From Paralithodes platypus (Eukaryota > Arthropoda > Malacostraca > Decapoda > Lithodidae), in assembly GCA_032716605.1 (NCBI GenBank), contig CM064517.1, positions 23,014,015 through 23,078,014 of the forward strand: a DNA stretch of 64,000 nucleotides, written 5' to 3'. The position numbers and the translations under genes are program-made. The notes under the pieces were generated by a model. It made no database searches, was not told the origin of the DNA, and worked only from the letters and a program-made list of their open reading frames with translations. Each line of letters starts with the position of its first letter. Within the stretch, counting starts at the first letter, position 1. Positions 11,327-21,140 of the stretch are shown in pieces.

Positions 11327-13942
11327 GTTTTTTGATGGTGGTTTTGGTGGTGTTGGCCGCTTCGCCGGCTGGCTGGTGTGGGCCGAAGACTGGCCCTGAC
11401 CCGGCTTATACTGGCCGCGTCCCCTCTGTCCTGAAAACCCTCTCTGTCTATGCCTGAACTGACCCAGGGGGGATTGGGAGGACTTAGGCGGAAGAAACGG
11501 CTTAGAACCCCCTGGCTGAGCTTTAGTAGGAGGCTTAGGTTTGGGGAAGTTAAATGCGGGTTTCTTAGCCTGTGCGGGACTGTGCTTCACGGCCTGTGCC
11601 ATGTTAAACACTGTTCGCCATACATCAGGGGACATTAAAGAAGGTGTAAGTACTGGGGACATAACCACCTGGTTAGCAATGCGATCAGGCAGCTTGCGAA
11701 CTAATGACATTCTAAGATCCTGTCGTGCTCGCACCGCCTCAAGTAAGGCTGTGCGTATGTCACCTAAGGATTGAATTGACGACTGAAGAATCAGACGCCG
11801 GGATAATTCAACTGATCTTCGAGCATCCGCGTCTGCGATTGCCTGAGTAGACCTGAGTAAAGACTTAGCCACCTGTTGAGAAACTATGTACTGTGAAAAC
11901 AGGCGGAAAGCTTTTCCCCTAAGCCTAAATTCTCTGTCTAGGTGAGAAGGGGTAGGGGTAATGAATGGTTCCTTTAGTTCACAAAGATTAATCTTAGGGG
12001 CAGCTAAAAAGGAAAATAAAGCTGACGGAACTCCGCCGGCAGAACCTACCGGCATTGAGAACCATGAATGTGTATCCTGAGGGATCTGGTGGGAAGATTT
12101 AGAAGTGAAAGTGGTTGCAAAGTTCTGAGCCTCTACCTCCCAATCCACCCAAGGTCCTGGTCCTAACTGTCCCACCTTCAACACTGGATTAGCTGTCTCG
12201 TCTGTGACGGTCTGTAAATCTAGTTCAGGAGTAATAGCCAACAGAGCCTTAATATCATTAAACCCATCCAGCTTAGACCAGTCTGAAAAAAGTTTTGAAG
12301 CTGAGGCAGGGGGTAAAGCAGGCTTAGATGCATAAACAAAATAATCCTGATAATAATAACTAGGTATAGCCTTGATATTTACATCCAAAACATTACCCAA
12401 GGCATCCAATGCCCTTAATTTCTTAGACTTATTTCCCTGGATAAACCACTCACGTGGTACCGGGAGTTCCCCTGACAAGGTAGGCTGGGCAAGCTCTGGC
12501 TTAGAGGGGTTCAAAGGGACCCATGACTCATCTGGCCCATAAAGCAGGGGCATAGCTACCTTTCTAAGAGGCGCTTTGTCTAGAGGGGGTGGATTAACAT
12601 CCGTAATGACCCTGACATTTGACGTAGTGAATGCCGCCGTAGCTGGCTTAGAGCTCCCTGCCGGTGACAGAGTAGGAGGGTTAGGAATCTTAGATAAATC
12701 GATTGACGTTATCAGAGGCCGTACCGCAGAACCTGTCAAGGGAGCCCCCAAGTCCATTGTGGGGTTTTCTCGTTGTTGAGTAAAGAATTTTGATAGAGCA
12801 TGAGTAAGTAACCCATCAATTTCTTGTGCTGTAACAAACTGGTTAGGTGCAGAACTTTCAGGTGAATTAGTATTATCATGGGCGGCGTCCAGGCCTGAGC
12901 CTGACCCTTGTCCTTCCCTATCTGAAATTAATGACACTTCATCTTGTCCCTCCCGATCCTCCTGAGAAGACCCCGCCGAGGCAGGGCCACCTTGTTTCCA
13001 AGATAAATCAGGGATAGAGGATGGGGTCGCCGCGTCCCTGTGGACATCGGCTACTGTGTGACTCGTATGAGTCGGACGTGGATGGACAGACCCTGGTTGA
13101 GCAAAACGCCAAACACCGAGGCTCTGGCCTACGCTCTCTTGAGAGTCTGAAACATTCTCAATTATTGAATATCCTGAACTCTCCATTTCTAGGGTTAAAA
13201 TATCAATAGGTAAATCTTGTTTAGGGACAGGCGCTTCACTATACTCTGAGGCTGTAACAGAAACATTGTCAGGTGTAGAGGTACGATGAGATGCACTAGA
13301 CTTAGAAGAATGTCGAGAGGACTTCTTATGGGAATCCTTTTTGGAGGATTTGTGGCTACGGTGTGACCGCGAACTGGACCTAGGTTTGGAAGAATTACCA
13401 CCATGGTCCCTGGGGGAAGCTTCAGTCTTGCACTTCTTACTAGCCGGGGAAGAGGCCCGACTTGAAGACCGTTGTCTGAGGGGAGACCTTGACCTCGATC
13501 TCGCCTGCGACGAGGAGGTGGCTGCCGGGGGAGTAGGCTCTCTCGGGCGTTTAAACGTCTCCACAGACGATACAGAATCCTGGCTAGTCTCTGTCGGCTT
13601 AAAACCCCTTACTCTAGAGGTACGTTTAGGGGGAGGGTGCTCTGACAGCAACTTATCCCAAAGTGGGACGTTGTCACATTGAAGTGACTTATGTGCGACA
13701 ATGGTAGTGTAGGCCGACATTTGTTGTCTGACCTCTCTCAACGCTACCGCCGCGGTCTTGTCATTGTCACACAGGACTTTATTGGTTAATTGGGAGCAAA
13801 AAGAACAATTACGTGTAACCCAGAGACCCCTTGAACGGTCTAGACATCTAACACACCTTATGCAAAGGGTATGTGCAAAAATTGGGATACCCGCGCAAGT
13901 AGGGGTAATGCACAGGGCAAAAACTGGGGTGACATTAGCCAT
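11324..13942 (-). CDS. DIRS gag, 872 codons, intact
   Basis: A putative capsid/nucleocapsid protein. The first 50 residues carry Cys/His spaced like a zinc-binding module (C11, C16, H24, C27, C30, C33, C46, C49). Residues of about 130-230 are rich in SR/RS, Lys and His (RSRSRSPLRQRSSSR), like splicing-factor RS domains. A long acidic/Ser linker follows. The conserved C-terminal half (from about residue 500) includes LDREFRLRGKAFRLFSQYI and MSPDVWRTVFNMAQAV, ending in a basic, Gly/Arg/Pro-rich tail that could bind nucleic acid. The start ATG at 13942 is also used in copy B. The stop TAA overlaps a frameshift heptamer. No frame damage seen. Confidence 0.88.
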   Translation of the reverse strand: MANVTPVFALCITPTCAGIPIFAHTLCIRCVRCLDRSRGLWVTRNCSFCSQLTNKVLCDNDKTAAVALREVRQQMSAYTTIVAHKSLQCDNVPLWDKLLSEHPPPKRTSRVRGFKPTETSQDSVSSVETFKRPREPTPPAATSSSQARSRSRSPLRQRSSSRASSPASKKCKTEASPRDHGGNSSKPRSSSRSHRSHKSSKKDSHKKSSRHSSKSSASHRTSTPDNVSVTASEYSEAPVPKQDLPIDILTLEMESSGYSIIENVSDSQESVGQSLGVWRFAQPGSVHPRPTHTSHTVADVHRDAATPSSIPDLSWKQGGPASAGSSQEDREGQDEVSLISDREGQGSGSGLDAAHDNTNSPESSAPNQFVTAQEIDGLLTHALSKFFTQQRENPTMDLGAPLTGSAVRPLITSIDLSKIPNPPTLSPAGSSKPATAAFTTSNVRVITDVNPPPLDKAPLRKVAMPLLYGPDESWVPLNPSKPELAQPTLSGELPVPREWFIQGNKSKKLRALDALGNVLDVNIKAIPSYYYQDYFVYASKPALPPASASKLFSDWSKLDGFNDIKALLAITPELDLQTVTDETANPVLKVGQLGPGPWVDWEVEAQNFATTFTSKSSHQIPQDTHSWFSMPVGSAGGVPSALFSFLAAPKINLCELKEPFITPTPSHLDREFRLRGKAFRLFSQYIVSQQVAKSLLRSTQAIADADARRSVELSRRLILQSSIQSLGDIRTALLEAVRARQDLRMSLVRKLPDRIANQVVMSPVLTPSLMSPDVWRTVFNMAQAVKHSPAQAKKPAFNFPKPKPPTKAQPGGSKPFLPPKSSQSPLGQFRHRQRGFSGQRGRGQYKPGQGQSSAHTSQPAKRPTPPKPPSKN
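11327..11333 (-). promoter_or_regulatory. -1 ribosomal frameshift heptamer A AAA AAC at the gag stop
   Basis: The last gag codons are TCA AAA AAC TAA, so A_AAA_AAC is in phase and directly before the stop. A -1 slip gives AAA AAA CTA AAG, exactly the pol frame, which then stays open. The heptamer and its phase are kept in copy B (36310-36316). A downstream stem or pseudoknot was not established. Confidence 0.7.
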
Positions 13943-15748
13943 GACAGAGACTGGTGAGGAACTACCGCCGGGTCTGAATTGGTCCGCCGGAGCTCAGCTC
14001 TGGAAAAATAAAGAAAATTTCCAGGAATTAATGCTCATAAGGTTAACCCAAGTGTTCGCATACAAGTGTTAATAACCCGCCGGGTAACGGGATGCAAAGA
14101 CACAGCTAACACATCTCGCCACGCGGCTGGGTATATAGAGGCTAAACAAGTCTTCTTAGCTAAGAACATGAAGAATACCCTCTGATATAATGGTCCAGTA
14201 TGGCACTAATAGTCTGTAGGAGGTGGTGACTGTCTCAAGATTCAATTTTGTAACAAAGCCCCCCCTCATAAAGACGCCGGCCCTTGAAATATTTTAGTAG
14301 AATAGCCCAGGGCAGGAATATACGAGATCTGATTTTTTAACGAATTGTCCCAAACGATCGTCGTAAAAATAGAAGGCGGCGATACTGAAAGTATCAACCA
14401 ATTAAGGTTAATCGAAATTGAATTTGTTTATAAATTCCTTAGTTCCTATATTTAGGGACACCCGCCGGGTGTGGAAATCGATTTGGTTAAACCTCACTGA
14501 TCCTTCAAATGCCGTAAGAGTAAAGGCGGCGATACACAGAGTATCACTCACATGGATTGGTTAACTATAAGAGACCTAAGTCGTTTTATCCCACCCTGCT
14601 AAGGTGCACCCGCCGGGTGAGAAGTCTAAAAGTTAACCCCACAAGTTCCTGACCCCACTACTTTGTAAAAGATCGCCGGGGAGGAACGCCTAAACAACAG
14701 CTAGGTTTTCCCCGTGGTTTGTCGTAAACCAGGTAGAAAAACCTATAAAAAACGAGTGTTCTCACGAACATCGTTTCTTTATATATAACTAAATATATAT
14801 ATAAGGATGGGTACAGCCATCCCGCCGGGAATATAAAGGAGGCCTGAAACCAGGCACCCACAGATACGCAGTCCTGGAGAGCCACAGACACCTCCCCTCG
14901 CCGGGGAACCAGCCAGTGTTAACAACCACGTGTGGCCTAACACTGCTCATCGGTCAGGTTTTTTTCACGGTGAAACCGAGAAAAACCCGCCGGAAGGCAA
15001 ACCCCACCCTGAACAGACACCATCTGAACAATACGACACGAGGAGAGACACGCACGACTAACCAAGGTCACAACATAATCCGTGGAATTAGCCAATACAC
15101 AACTAAACCAGGAAACAAATATAGTCCGAGGAATTAGCCAATACACAACTAAAACCCGGATACACATGACACAGTAGGGCATATTTATAAAATAAATAAT
15201 AACACTAGACATGTGGCAAAGCTACGAGCGGCTGGCTAGGCCTAGGTAGACGGCATGAAAATAGTTGAAATATAAACACACACTGGAATATCACAACAGG
15301 AACCACCGCCAACACACCACCGAAGCGATAACTTCCCAACCCCGGGAAGCCTGACACGGACCCAGAAAAAACTTCACTAAGTGAAGAAAAATACGCTGGG
15401 AACGTCAGCAAACACACAGCTTACCTCATCAGAAGGATAGAAGGCAGCAATAATTAACGCGTAATGAAAGCCGCCTGCATCACCAACTAAACCAAACTGT
15501 GAAAAGTTCACGTGTCCACAACAGGACCACGAGGGTACATCCGAAATAGATGCCCCATACATACGACCCAAAATACATTGCACTGCGGGCAACCAGCCCA
15601 GGACACTCCTGCTACGCCTATCCTAACCTTACTCGATACATCCCAGAGTAAACAAATGAGAAAAAACTCACTAGGGACGCCACGAATGCGGAACCAGCGG
15701 AGCCTGAAAGGAACGTCCGGGCAGGCTGAGCGCAGAGCAAAGAAGGAG
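13943..15748 (-). promoter_or_regulatory. DIRS copy A 5' leader with hairpin repeats
   Basis: Untranslated leader of copy A. It contains two units about 148 bp apart, each with the palindrome CACCCGCCGGGTG (14459-14471 and 14607-14619) and a GGCGGCGATAC...GTATC hairpin (near 14370 and 14530). Further GCCGG-centred motifs lie near 13975, 13985, 14075, 14675, 14822, 14900 and 14988. A repeat of about 50 bp with TTAGCCAATACACAACTAAA occurs at about 15085-15155. No credible gene. Confidence 0.7.
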
Positions 15749-16050
15749 GAATGACGCCTGAATCAGCGTCTGGTCAGAAATCCACACAAGTACATCCACG
15801 ATATGATGGAAAGCTTATTGGATAGTTATTCTTATTTTCTTTTTGTTTTTATTTTTTACGAAGTTTTTTCGTAGTGAGAACCCAATTCATAATGACTGAA
15901 GCCATGAGTGAGGTCGCGTGCGCTCATGATGAAGGCTCCTCAGTTTTTAAATGCTCTGCGCGGTAGATTCAAACTACGGCGGATTAGTGTTTGAAGAGGA
16001 TGCCTTATGTAATAGGCATGTTCGTCAATGATGGAGGGGCCACTAATAAA
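15749..16050 (-). repeat. DIRS copy A 5' terminal repeat
   Basis: Reverse complement of about 7425-7745 over nearly its full length. The outer tip (about 16027-16050) differs from the other end and is complemented by the internal region at 7850-7880. Confidence 0.85.
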
Positions 16051-16305
16051 TACATCTTTGTCGTGGATGACCAGACTGGCAGCTTTATCGGCTCGTCTGA
16101 TTATGATATTATTTTCACGAAGTTGTTTAGCCGCCAAGATGTGGTTTTTGTTGATTAATCCGCTGTTGTGGGAACCACGTGTTTTAGCGGCTTCGGCTAG
16201 TAAGGTCGGTTGTAGGTTGGGTGAGGTTGTGAGTTTCCCATCCTTCTCCATTTTTTGAATGTCGTCCAGGAGAATCGCGATCTCTAGTCGTTTTCGATGT
16301 GGTCG
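16051..16305 (-). pseudogene. Penelope-like RT, N-terminal segment
   Basis: Minus-strand reading gives RPHRKRLEIAILLDDIQKM, then TRGSHNSGLINKNHILAAKQ and RRADKAASLVIHDKDV, the region just before the RT fingers of Penelope-like elements. It continues directly into HILSDSTKF at 7335 if the DIRS element is removed. Upstream it is interrupted by the poly(A) of a LINE at 16306. Confidence 0.85.
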
Positions 16306-17047
16306 TTTTTTTTTTTTTTTTTTTTTTTTAAGAGACAATGAACGGAGGAAGGAAAAACATAAAACAAAAAGGTCCATGTGCCTAAAGGCATCCTCCATTC
16401 ATAAAATGTTTGTAACAACTGGATTTAAACATTTGTAGATTGTAAGTTTGTGGAAAGCAATTCAAGGGAAGTGAATTCCAAAGAGTAGTAGCTCTGGGGA
16501 TAAATGAATTCTGATAAGCAGAAGTTCTGCATTGTGGAGGAGAAAGTGTAAATTCATGGGCGCTCTCAGCTGCCCTAGTTCTACGGGGAAAGATGTGGAG
16601 AGGAGGCACAATTGAAGTAAGTTCCTCGGAACAATTGCTGTGAAAATATCTGTAGAATAATGCAAGGGATGCAACGTTTCTTCGTATGGATAATGTAGGA
16701 AGGTCTGTGTGATTGCAGGGTTATTGATTAATCTAATAGCTTTATTTTGAATTTTGTCCAACTGCCTCAATGCAACCACTCCACTTCCACCCCACAGAGG
16801 TGAACAGTAATCCATCTGAGAACGCACATGACTTTTATATATTACGGCCAACTGCTCGTCAGTGAAGAATTCTCGAACTCTGTACAGGAGTCCCAGTTTT
16901 TTAGAGGCATTCTTAGCAATGCTTCTAACATAATGTGTCCAGCTCAAGTTAGTAGTTAATGTTACACCGAGAATGTCAATACTAGAGGAAGTGGGAATAT
17001 TTACATCATTAAAAAATATATGGGAGTCAGTGAGATTCTGTCGGTTT
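16306..17047 (-). mobile_element. 5'-truncated LINE inserted in the Penelope-like element
   Basis: Minus strand: a C-terminal RT region with LGLLYRVREFFTDEQLAVIY and MDYCSPLWGGSG (16947-16462), then a frame change into FIPRATTLWNSLPL (16609-16382). A poly(A) tail follows, seen as the T run at about 16306-16331. On both sides the sequence is Penelope-like. Only the last 700 bases of the LINE are present, as is usual for target-primed insertion. I could not settle the target duplication. Confidence 0.85.
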
Positions 17048-17202
17048 AGAGGTGTAGTGGCAATTGAGTCCTTTGTTGAGGAGTTCTTCTTGGTCGGGGG
17101 TCAGGTCCGTGTTGGTGAGGAATATATATATATATATATATGACGTCAGGGTGTCAAATGAAAACCGAGTCCATTTCTTTTTAGTCTTTATCATTGTGGG
17201 TT
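17048..17202 (-). pseudogene. Penelope-like element, extreme N-terminal segment
   Basis: Minus strand: KKKWTRFSFDTLTSY, an (AT)n-encoded IYIYIY stretch (about 17121-17141), then TNTDLTPDQEELLNKGLN, the LT..E..LL.KGL motif found near the start of Penelope-like RTs. It continues at 16305 once the LINE is removed. Confidence 0.75.
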
Positions 17203-17745
17203 TTTTTTCTATGTGCGTGAGGGAGGTAAAAGGCAGAACTGCCTGTAGCGAGTGCTTCCCCCAGAGTTGAAAGAGTGACAGGGCCAAAATCAAGGGACAT
17301 CCGAGCCAAAATTCCTAGACACACGGAGTTTGAAGCAATTTAAGTCATAGGAAGAGGGACAGACTGATTCTGGGAGAGAGTTCCAGAGCTCATCTGTTGA
17401 AATTTGAATAGAAGAAAGTCTGAGAGTAACATTTCACTCTTGTGTTGGAGAGTTGCACAGATTAGGGGTGGGATTGTGTTGCAAGATGGGTACTACGTAC
17501 CCTATGTAGAGGAGGTGGTATACACTGGGAAAGCTCCGAGGAACACTGATTATATTTATTTTTATTATAGTAGCGATAGAATAGAATGAGAGAGAGAGAT
17601 GCAACATTGCGGCGGAGAGAGAGAGATTGCAGAGTTGGTGAGTGGACGGGAGTTAATGATACGAAAGGCTTTCCTTTCAACTTTGTCTAGGAGAGCGGTG
17701 TGAGAGGATCCTCACCACACATATGAACAATACAAGGACGCACCG
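17203..17745 (-). mobile_element. LINE 3' fragment, same family as 54871-55879
   Basis: Minus-strand C-terminal LINE sequence ending in an A run (T run at 17202-17210). It is closely similar to 54871-55400 and to 26840-27035 (CAGAGCTCATCTGTTGAA, TGATTCTGGGAGAGAGTTCC). Frames are broken. It contains AG-rich short repeats near 17585-17625. Confidence 0.8.
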
Positions 17746-17968
17746 GTATAGGCTAGTTGTAATCATGGTACCGGGTAGGCTTAGGGGTAAGACGGGGTAA
17801 TTTCGCCGAAAATCGCGTATTTTGACGAATAGAAACTGCCACAAGTGGAATTTTTTAAAGTTTTAATTTTGTATCTATACAGTCAGTCTTTCTGCTATAG
17901 ATGCCCAAACAACGAAAACAAATTATAATGTTTTGGTCATGCTGCCGAATTTTTGAAAAAAGTCACTC

Positions 17969-18011
17969 TCGCGGCGAAATTACCCCGCCGGGCAGGGTAA
18001 TTTCGCCGCGA
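17969..18011. repeat. Perfect 17-bp inverted repeat, 9-base loop
   Basis: TCGCGGCGAAATTACCC (17969-17985) and its exact reverse complement (17995-18011) flank CGCCGGGCA. A further copy of the right arm, GGGGTAATTTCGCCG, lies at 17794-17808, so the inverted pair may also be read as a 218-bp foldback element. Confidence 0.9.
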
Positions 18012-19629
18012 CCTATTTTACGCATTATCTAGCTAGTAAACTAGATAACATTAAATGATTAATGGCCAGACAAAACACTAGCACGCAGGTAAAAGCAATG
18101 AACACATTCACAAACCCAAACTGACACTAAACATGCCAATAGAAAAACGTCGCACGCACACACACGCAACTGAACAGGGCGGGCAGATGCAGGTGTGTCA
18201 CACGTGTAGGCCTAGCCTACCATAGCCTCCTATAGCTTCCTAGCCTCCCGCCCCCGGAAGGAAAAGTAAGATAATAAAAGAGACACACAGAAACGGCTAA
18301 GGTTAGGTAGAGGATGCCAAACCTCACTCTGGATAGGACCAGCCCTCACCCAAGAAATCACCATCAGAAACATACCGGTTATTATCGCATTTCTGTTTTA
18401 TATCGATGTTTACGGCTCCAACTTCTTTATAGTCTGAAACCTGTCGTGCCATTGGGTGTCAATTTTTTCCTGGCGAGCCATAGCAAGAGGAATCTAGGGA
18501 ATGTTTTTTACAAGTGTTATGGAGGTCTAGGGAGGAAACTAAAAAATAATTATAAATATATGAAATATTCAACTTAAAAATACTGTAGACCCATCTTCCC
18601 TATAAAGCATGCGCCCAATGGTACCCCCCCCCCCCCCCCCTTCCTACACACACACACACACATATCAACGGTGTTTTGACCTACGGGGAAAATTTCAATA
18701 TGTAGGGGAAACTAGGGATTTTTTAATGCTTTAACATAATCATTATCTTTTTTATCTTATTTAGTTTTCAATAAATATTTGGTTTGGTAAATTCTGATCA
18801 AACGAACACATTTGTATCGCCACCGAATTTCCGCACCCCTCCCGAAATTCTCGAGATGGCCACCGCACGGCGCCACCATACATATAAACATTAGCCGCGC
18901 GCCAGGCCGCCAGTCAGACAACCAGCAGATCGGTGGTTCTACTGTTATTTTTGTAAGTACTTATGTCATTCTGACTTCTGTGAGCCACAACAATTTCTCA
19001 ACATGCACCCAGTAAGTGGGGGTTGTGTTTTGATTGGCCCTTTGCTTATAGTCTACCGTAGTACCAAAGACCTTTGGCGTTTTTTATACTTCATTGGCTT
19101 CATTTTCTATGGGTTTCAGCCAGCTGTTTCAGAGGCCGTGTTACATAGTTTTTCGGGAGCTCCATAGAAAATGAAATGAATGAAATGAATAACTTATTAA
19201 CAAATAGCTGGATCAGTATGATATTTTGACACAGCTTTGTTCACACCGTGCCCTAATTTTCGTCAATATAGTGCATTACCAAAATTGTAGAAATAAGGCA
19301 CTTGTCCCTGTGTCATGAGGTTAAAGTCACACATTAATGACTAAGAAACGAACAAGTCTACCGTGGCTTACCTGTGAGAACCACCAAACCATTATTGCTC
19401 CTTCATCAAACACGGTAGTTATCAGCCACCACCCAACCCTACTATCGCATTTAAATTTAAGTTATATGTCGATATCAAGTATAAATATACACAAAGTATG
19501 TATGTTGTATATTTTTATTTTTATATAACCATAGTAGGTTAGGTTAATGCTTAAATTGATAATGCGCATGCTTATCGTAGGCTACATCTGGCACTCGCAT
19601 ATTGTAAATTTTTACCAGGCCTTTTTTTC

Positions 19630-19674
19630 AGTACGGTACCATACGGTATAGGCTATACCGTACGGTACCGTACT
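19630..19674. repeat. 45-bp near-perfect palindrome rich in KpnI-type GGTACC
   Basis: Left arm 19630-19651, centre G at 19652, right arm 19653-19674; 21 of 22 positions pair. It contains ACGGTACC steps. A related ACGGTACCGTA lies near 24608. Confidence 0.9.
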
Positions 19675-19954
19675 CTGTTTCTTTTCAACTGTCGGTAAAT
19701 TGCAAAGTTCCTATAAAGATTTCCCAGTTATTTTCATAATTTTGTAGTGAAATATGGCGCTAATTATATAATATACTTGGTCTTAATAAGATGCAGTGAC
19801 ATAGTAGTTTCATATATTTCCATTAAGTATCGAGTAATTAGCTACTAAGGGATTCAAGTTATCCTCCGCTGAAAAGAAATTATAATTTGTATCGTGGACG
19901 CGGGTAACTTTTATCGATATCACTTGGCCTATATACTATACCCTGTTTCTAATA

Positions 19955-20245
19955 GGTAGTCCAGAAATCATGAACCTTAACCTCTGTAACTCGGAAAGGG
20001 CTAGAGCAAATGGGATGTAAATTTCCACACCTATTCCCTGGCTGACCCTTCCCAAATGGTAGATATGTAAGCTGGATACGCTAGTCTATTCGCTGTAAGT
20101 ATACGAGAAATCATGACTTCTATCCTCTGTAACTCAAAAAGGGCTAGAACAAATGAGCTGTCAATATCCACACCTATTTCCTGGCTGACCCTTCCCAAAT
20201 GGTAGAAATATCAGCTCGTTTACTCTAGTCGTTTGTGATAGTGGG
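19955..20245. repeat. Two tandem copies of the CTCTGTAACTC foldback family
   Basis: Two units of about 125 bp share CCTCTGTAACTC, GGGCTAGA(G/A)CAAATG, and CTGGCTGACCCTTCCCAAAT. The second is preceded by a diverged arm (GTCTATTCGCTGTAAGTA) that recurs inverted at about 24815-24835. Other copies: 24620-24838, 29365-29483, and pieces at 1048-1180. Noncoding. Confidence 0.7.
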
Positions 20246-20718
20246 GCATCATTGGCCCGCTACTCCCAAGTAAATAAACACGTTGAACTCTATGCGATTG
20301 AATCGGCTTCTACTTTATATGCTCGTAATGCCGTGTCTAACGTGAACACTATGGAAATTGAGTTACCGCCATACATTCTTAGTGTTCTGAAGGGGGAGGG
20401 TCCCTAGGGTAAAATAGAGGGAAATTACGACAATGAAGACTTATTACTGCCTTGTGATAAAAGCAGGGTGTATGAAGAGTGAACAACACCGACTATATCT
20501 CCTTATATACTGGGCTAACTTAAATACTGTATTATCATTATTTACATGTCGATTTTATAATTTGCATACAGTAGTATGTTGATATTTATCCGTTTTCCGT
20601 ATATTTTTTTAATGATTACTATGCGAGCGAAGGCGAAGCAGAAAACAAAAGTTTTCTGCTACATTTAGACGATTTTGTCTAAGCTTGGGAAGGATATATG
20701 ATATCTAAAAGGATTAAT
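20246..20718. other. Gene-free stretch
   Basis: AT-rich, no gene, repeat or RNA recognised. Confidence 0.5.
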
Positions 20719-21140
20719 GTTGTTGTTGTTGTTGTTCCCCAAGCTGCCTGGCCGAACAGCCCCAAGGCCCCGAGTAAGGCCAAGGCCATAACCGAGCGCC
20801 CCCACAGAACCCTCCCTGCCGACCACAATAAAGCCTGGGTGACCGAAGCCACTCCTTGGCGGGGAGCTGAGGAGGGTGCAGAAACGCCCGGGAAACCAAA
20901 GACCCACCCAGGGCCCTGTGCCCCTCAGCAATTATGTAGAGAAAGTTGAGGGGCAAAGGAAAAATGTGACGCTTTGGCTTCCAATCTTGGTAGATTGGGA
21001 GGTCAATCCACGGAAGAGACGCCGTCACTTGAGATCTAGAAAATATAAGTAAAAGGAACAGTCAGAGTAAGCTATGGGTATGGCAGAGATCGCTCAGTTC
21101 TCACTCTGATAGACCAGCCCATCACCACATGACTAGAACC
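20719..21140 (-). mobile_element. AAC-tailed retroposon (SINE-like), copy 1
   Basis: About 420 bp in minus orientation with an (AAC)n tail, seen as (TTG)n at 20719-20736. Its head lies near 21125 (GGGCTGGTCTATCAGAGTGA). It matches copies 29484-29898 and 53182-53606. Those two have target duplications of 13-14 bp, which identifies the family as a target-primed retroposon. Short open frames on both strands are not conserved as proteins. No clear A or B box, so it could also be a LINE 3' end. Confidence 0.75.

Larger units (their letters stand above)
7355..16050 (-). mobile_element. DIRS-type tyrosine-recombinase retrotransposon, copy A (near intact)
   Basis: An 8.7-kb element in minus orientation: 5' end at 16050, leader, gag (13942-11324), overlapping pol and recombinase frames (11323-8448), 3' end at 7355. 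It has the split-terminal architecture of DIRS elements: inverted terminal repeats (15749-16026 against about 7425-7745) and an internal complementary region (about 7780-7890). It sits inside the Penelope-like RT: the Penelope frame stops at 16051 and resumes at 7354 in the same orientation with no obvious target duplication, as expected for recombinase-mediated insertion. Copy B (31578-40275) is the same family in inverse orientation and is more decayed. Confidence 0.93.
17746..19954. other. Gene-free stretch with palindromes
   Basis: No gene supported. It holds a 17-bp perfect hairpin (17969-18011) with a third copy of its arm at 17794-17808, and an element fragment (about 18361-18600) mixing the 630-856 arm with family-1 MITE text. 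It also has poly-C followed by (CA)n at about 18625-18662 and a 45-bp palindrome at 19630-19674. The remainder shows no recognisable structure. Confidence 0.6.

Noticed and set aside
20665..21028. Open frames with Gln/Asn runs (also at 29388-29773)
   Set aside because: They are the (TTG)n tail and body of the AAC retroposon; frames are not conserved between the three copies.
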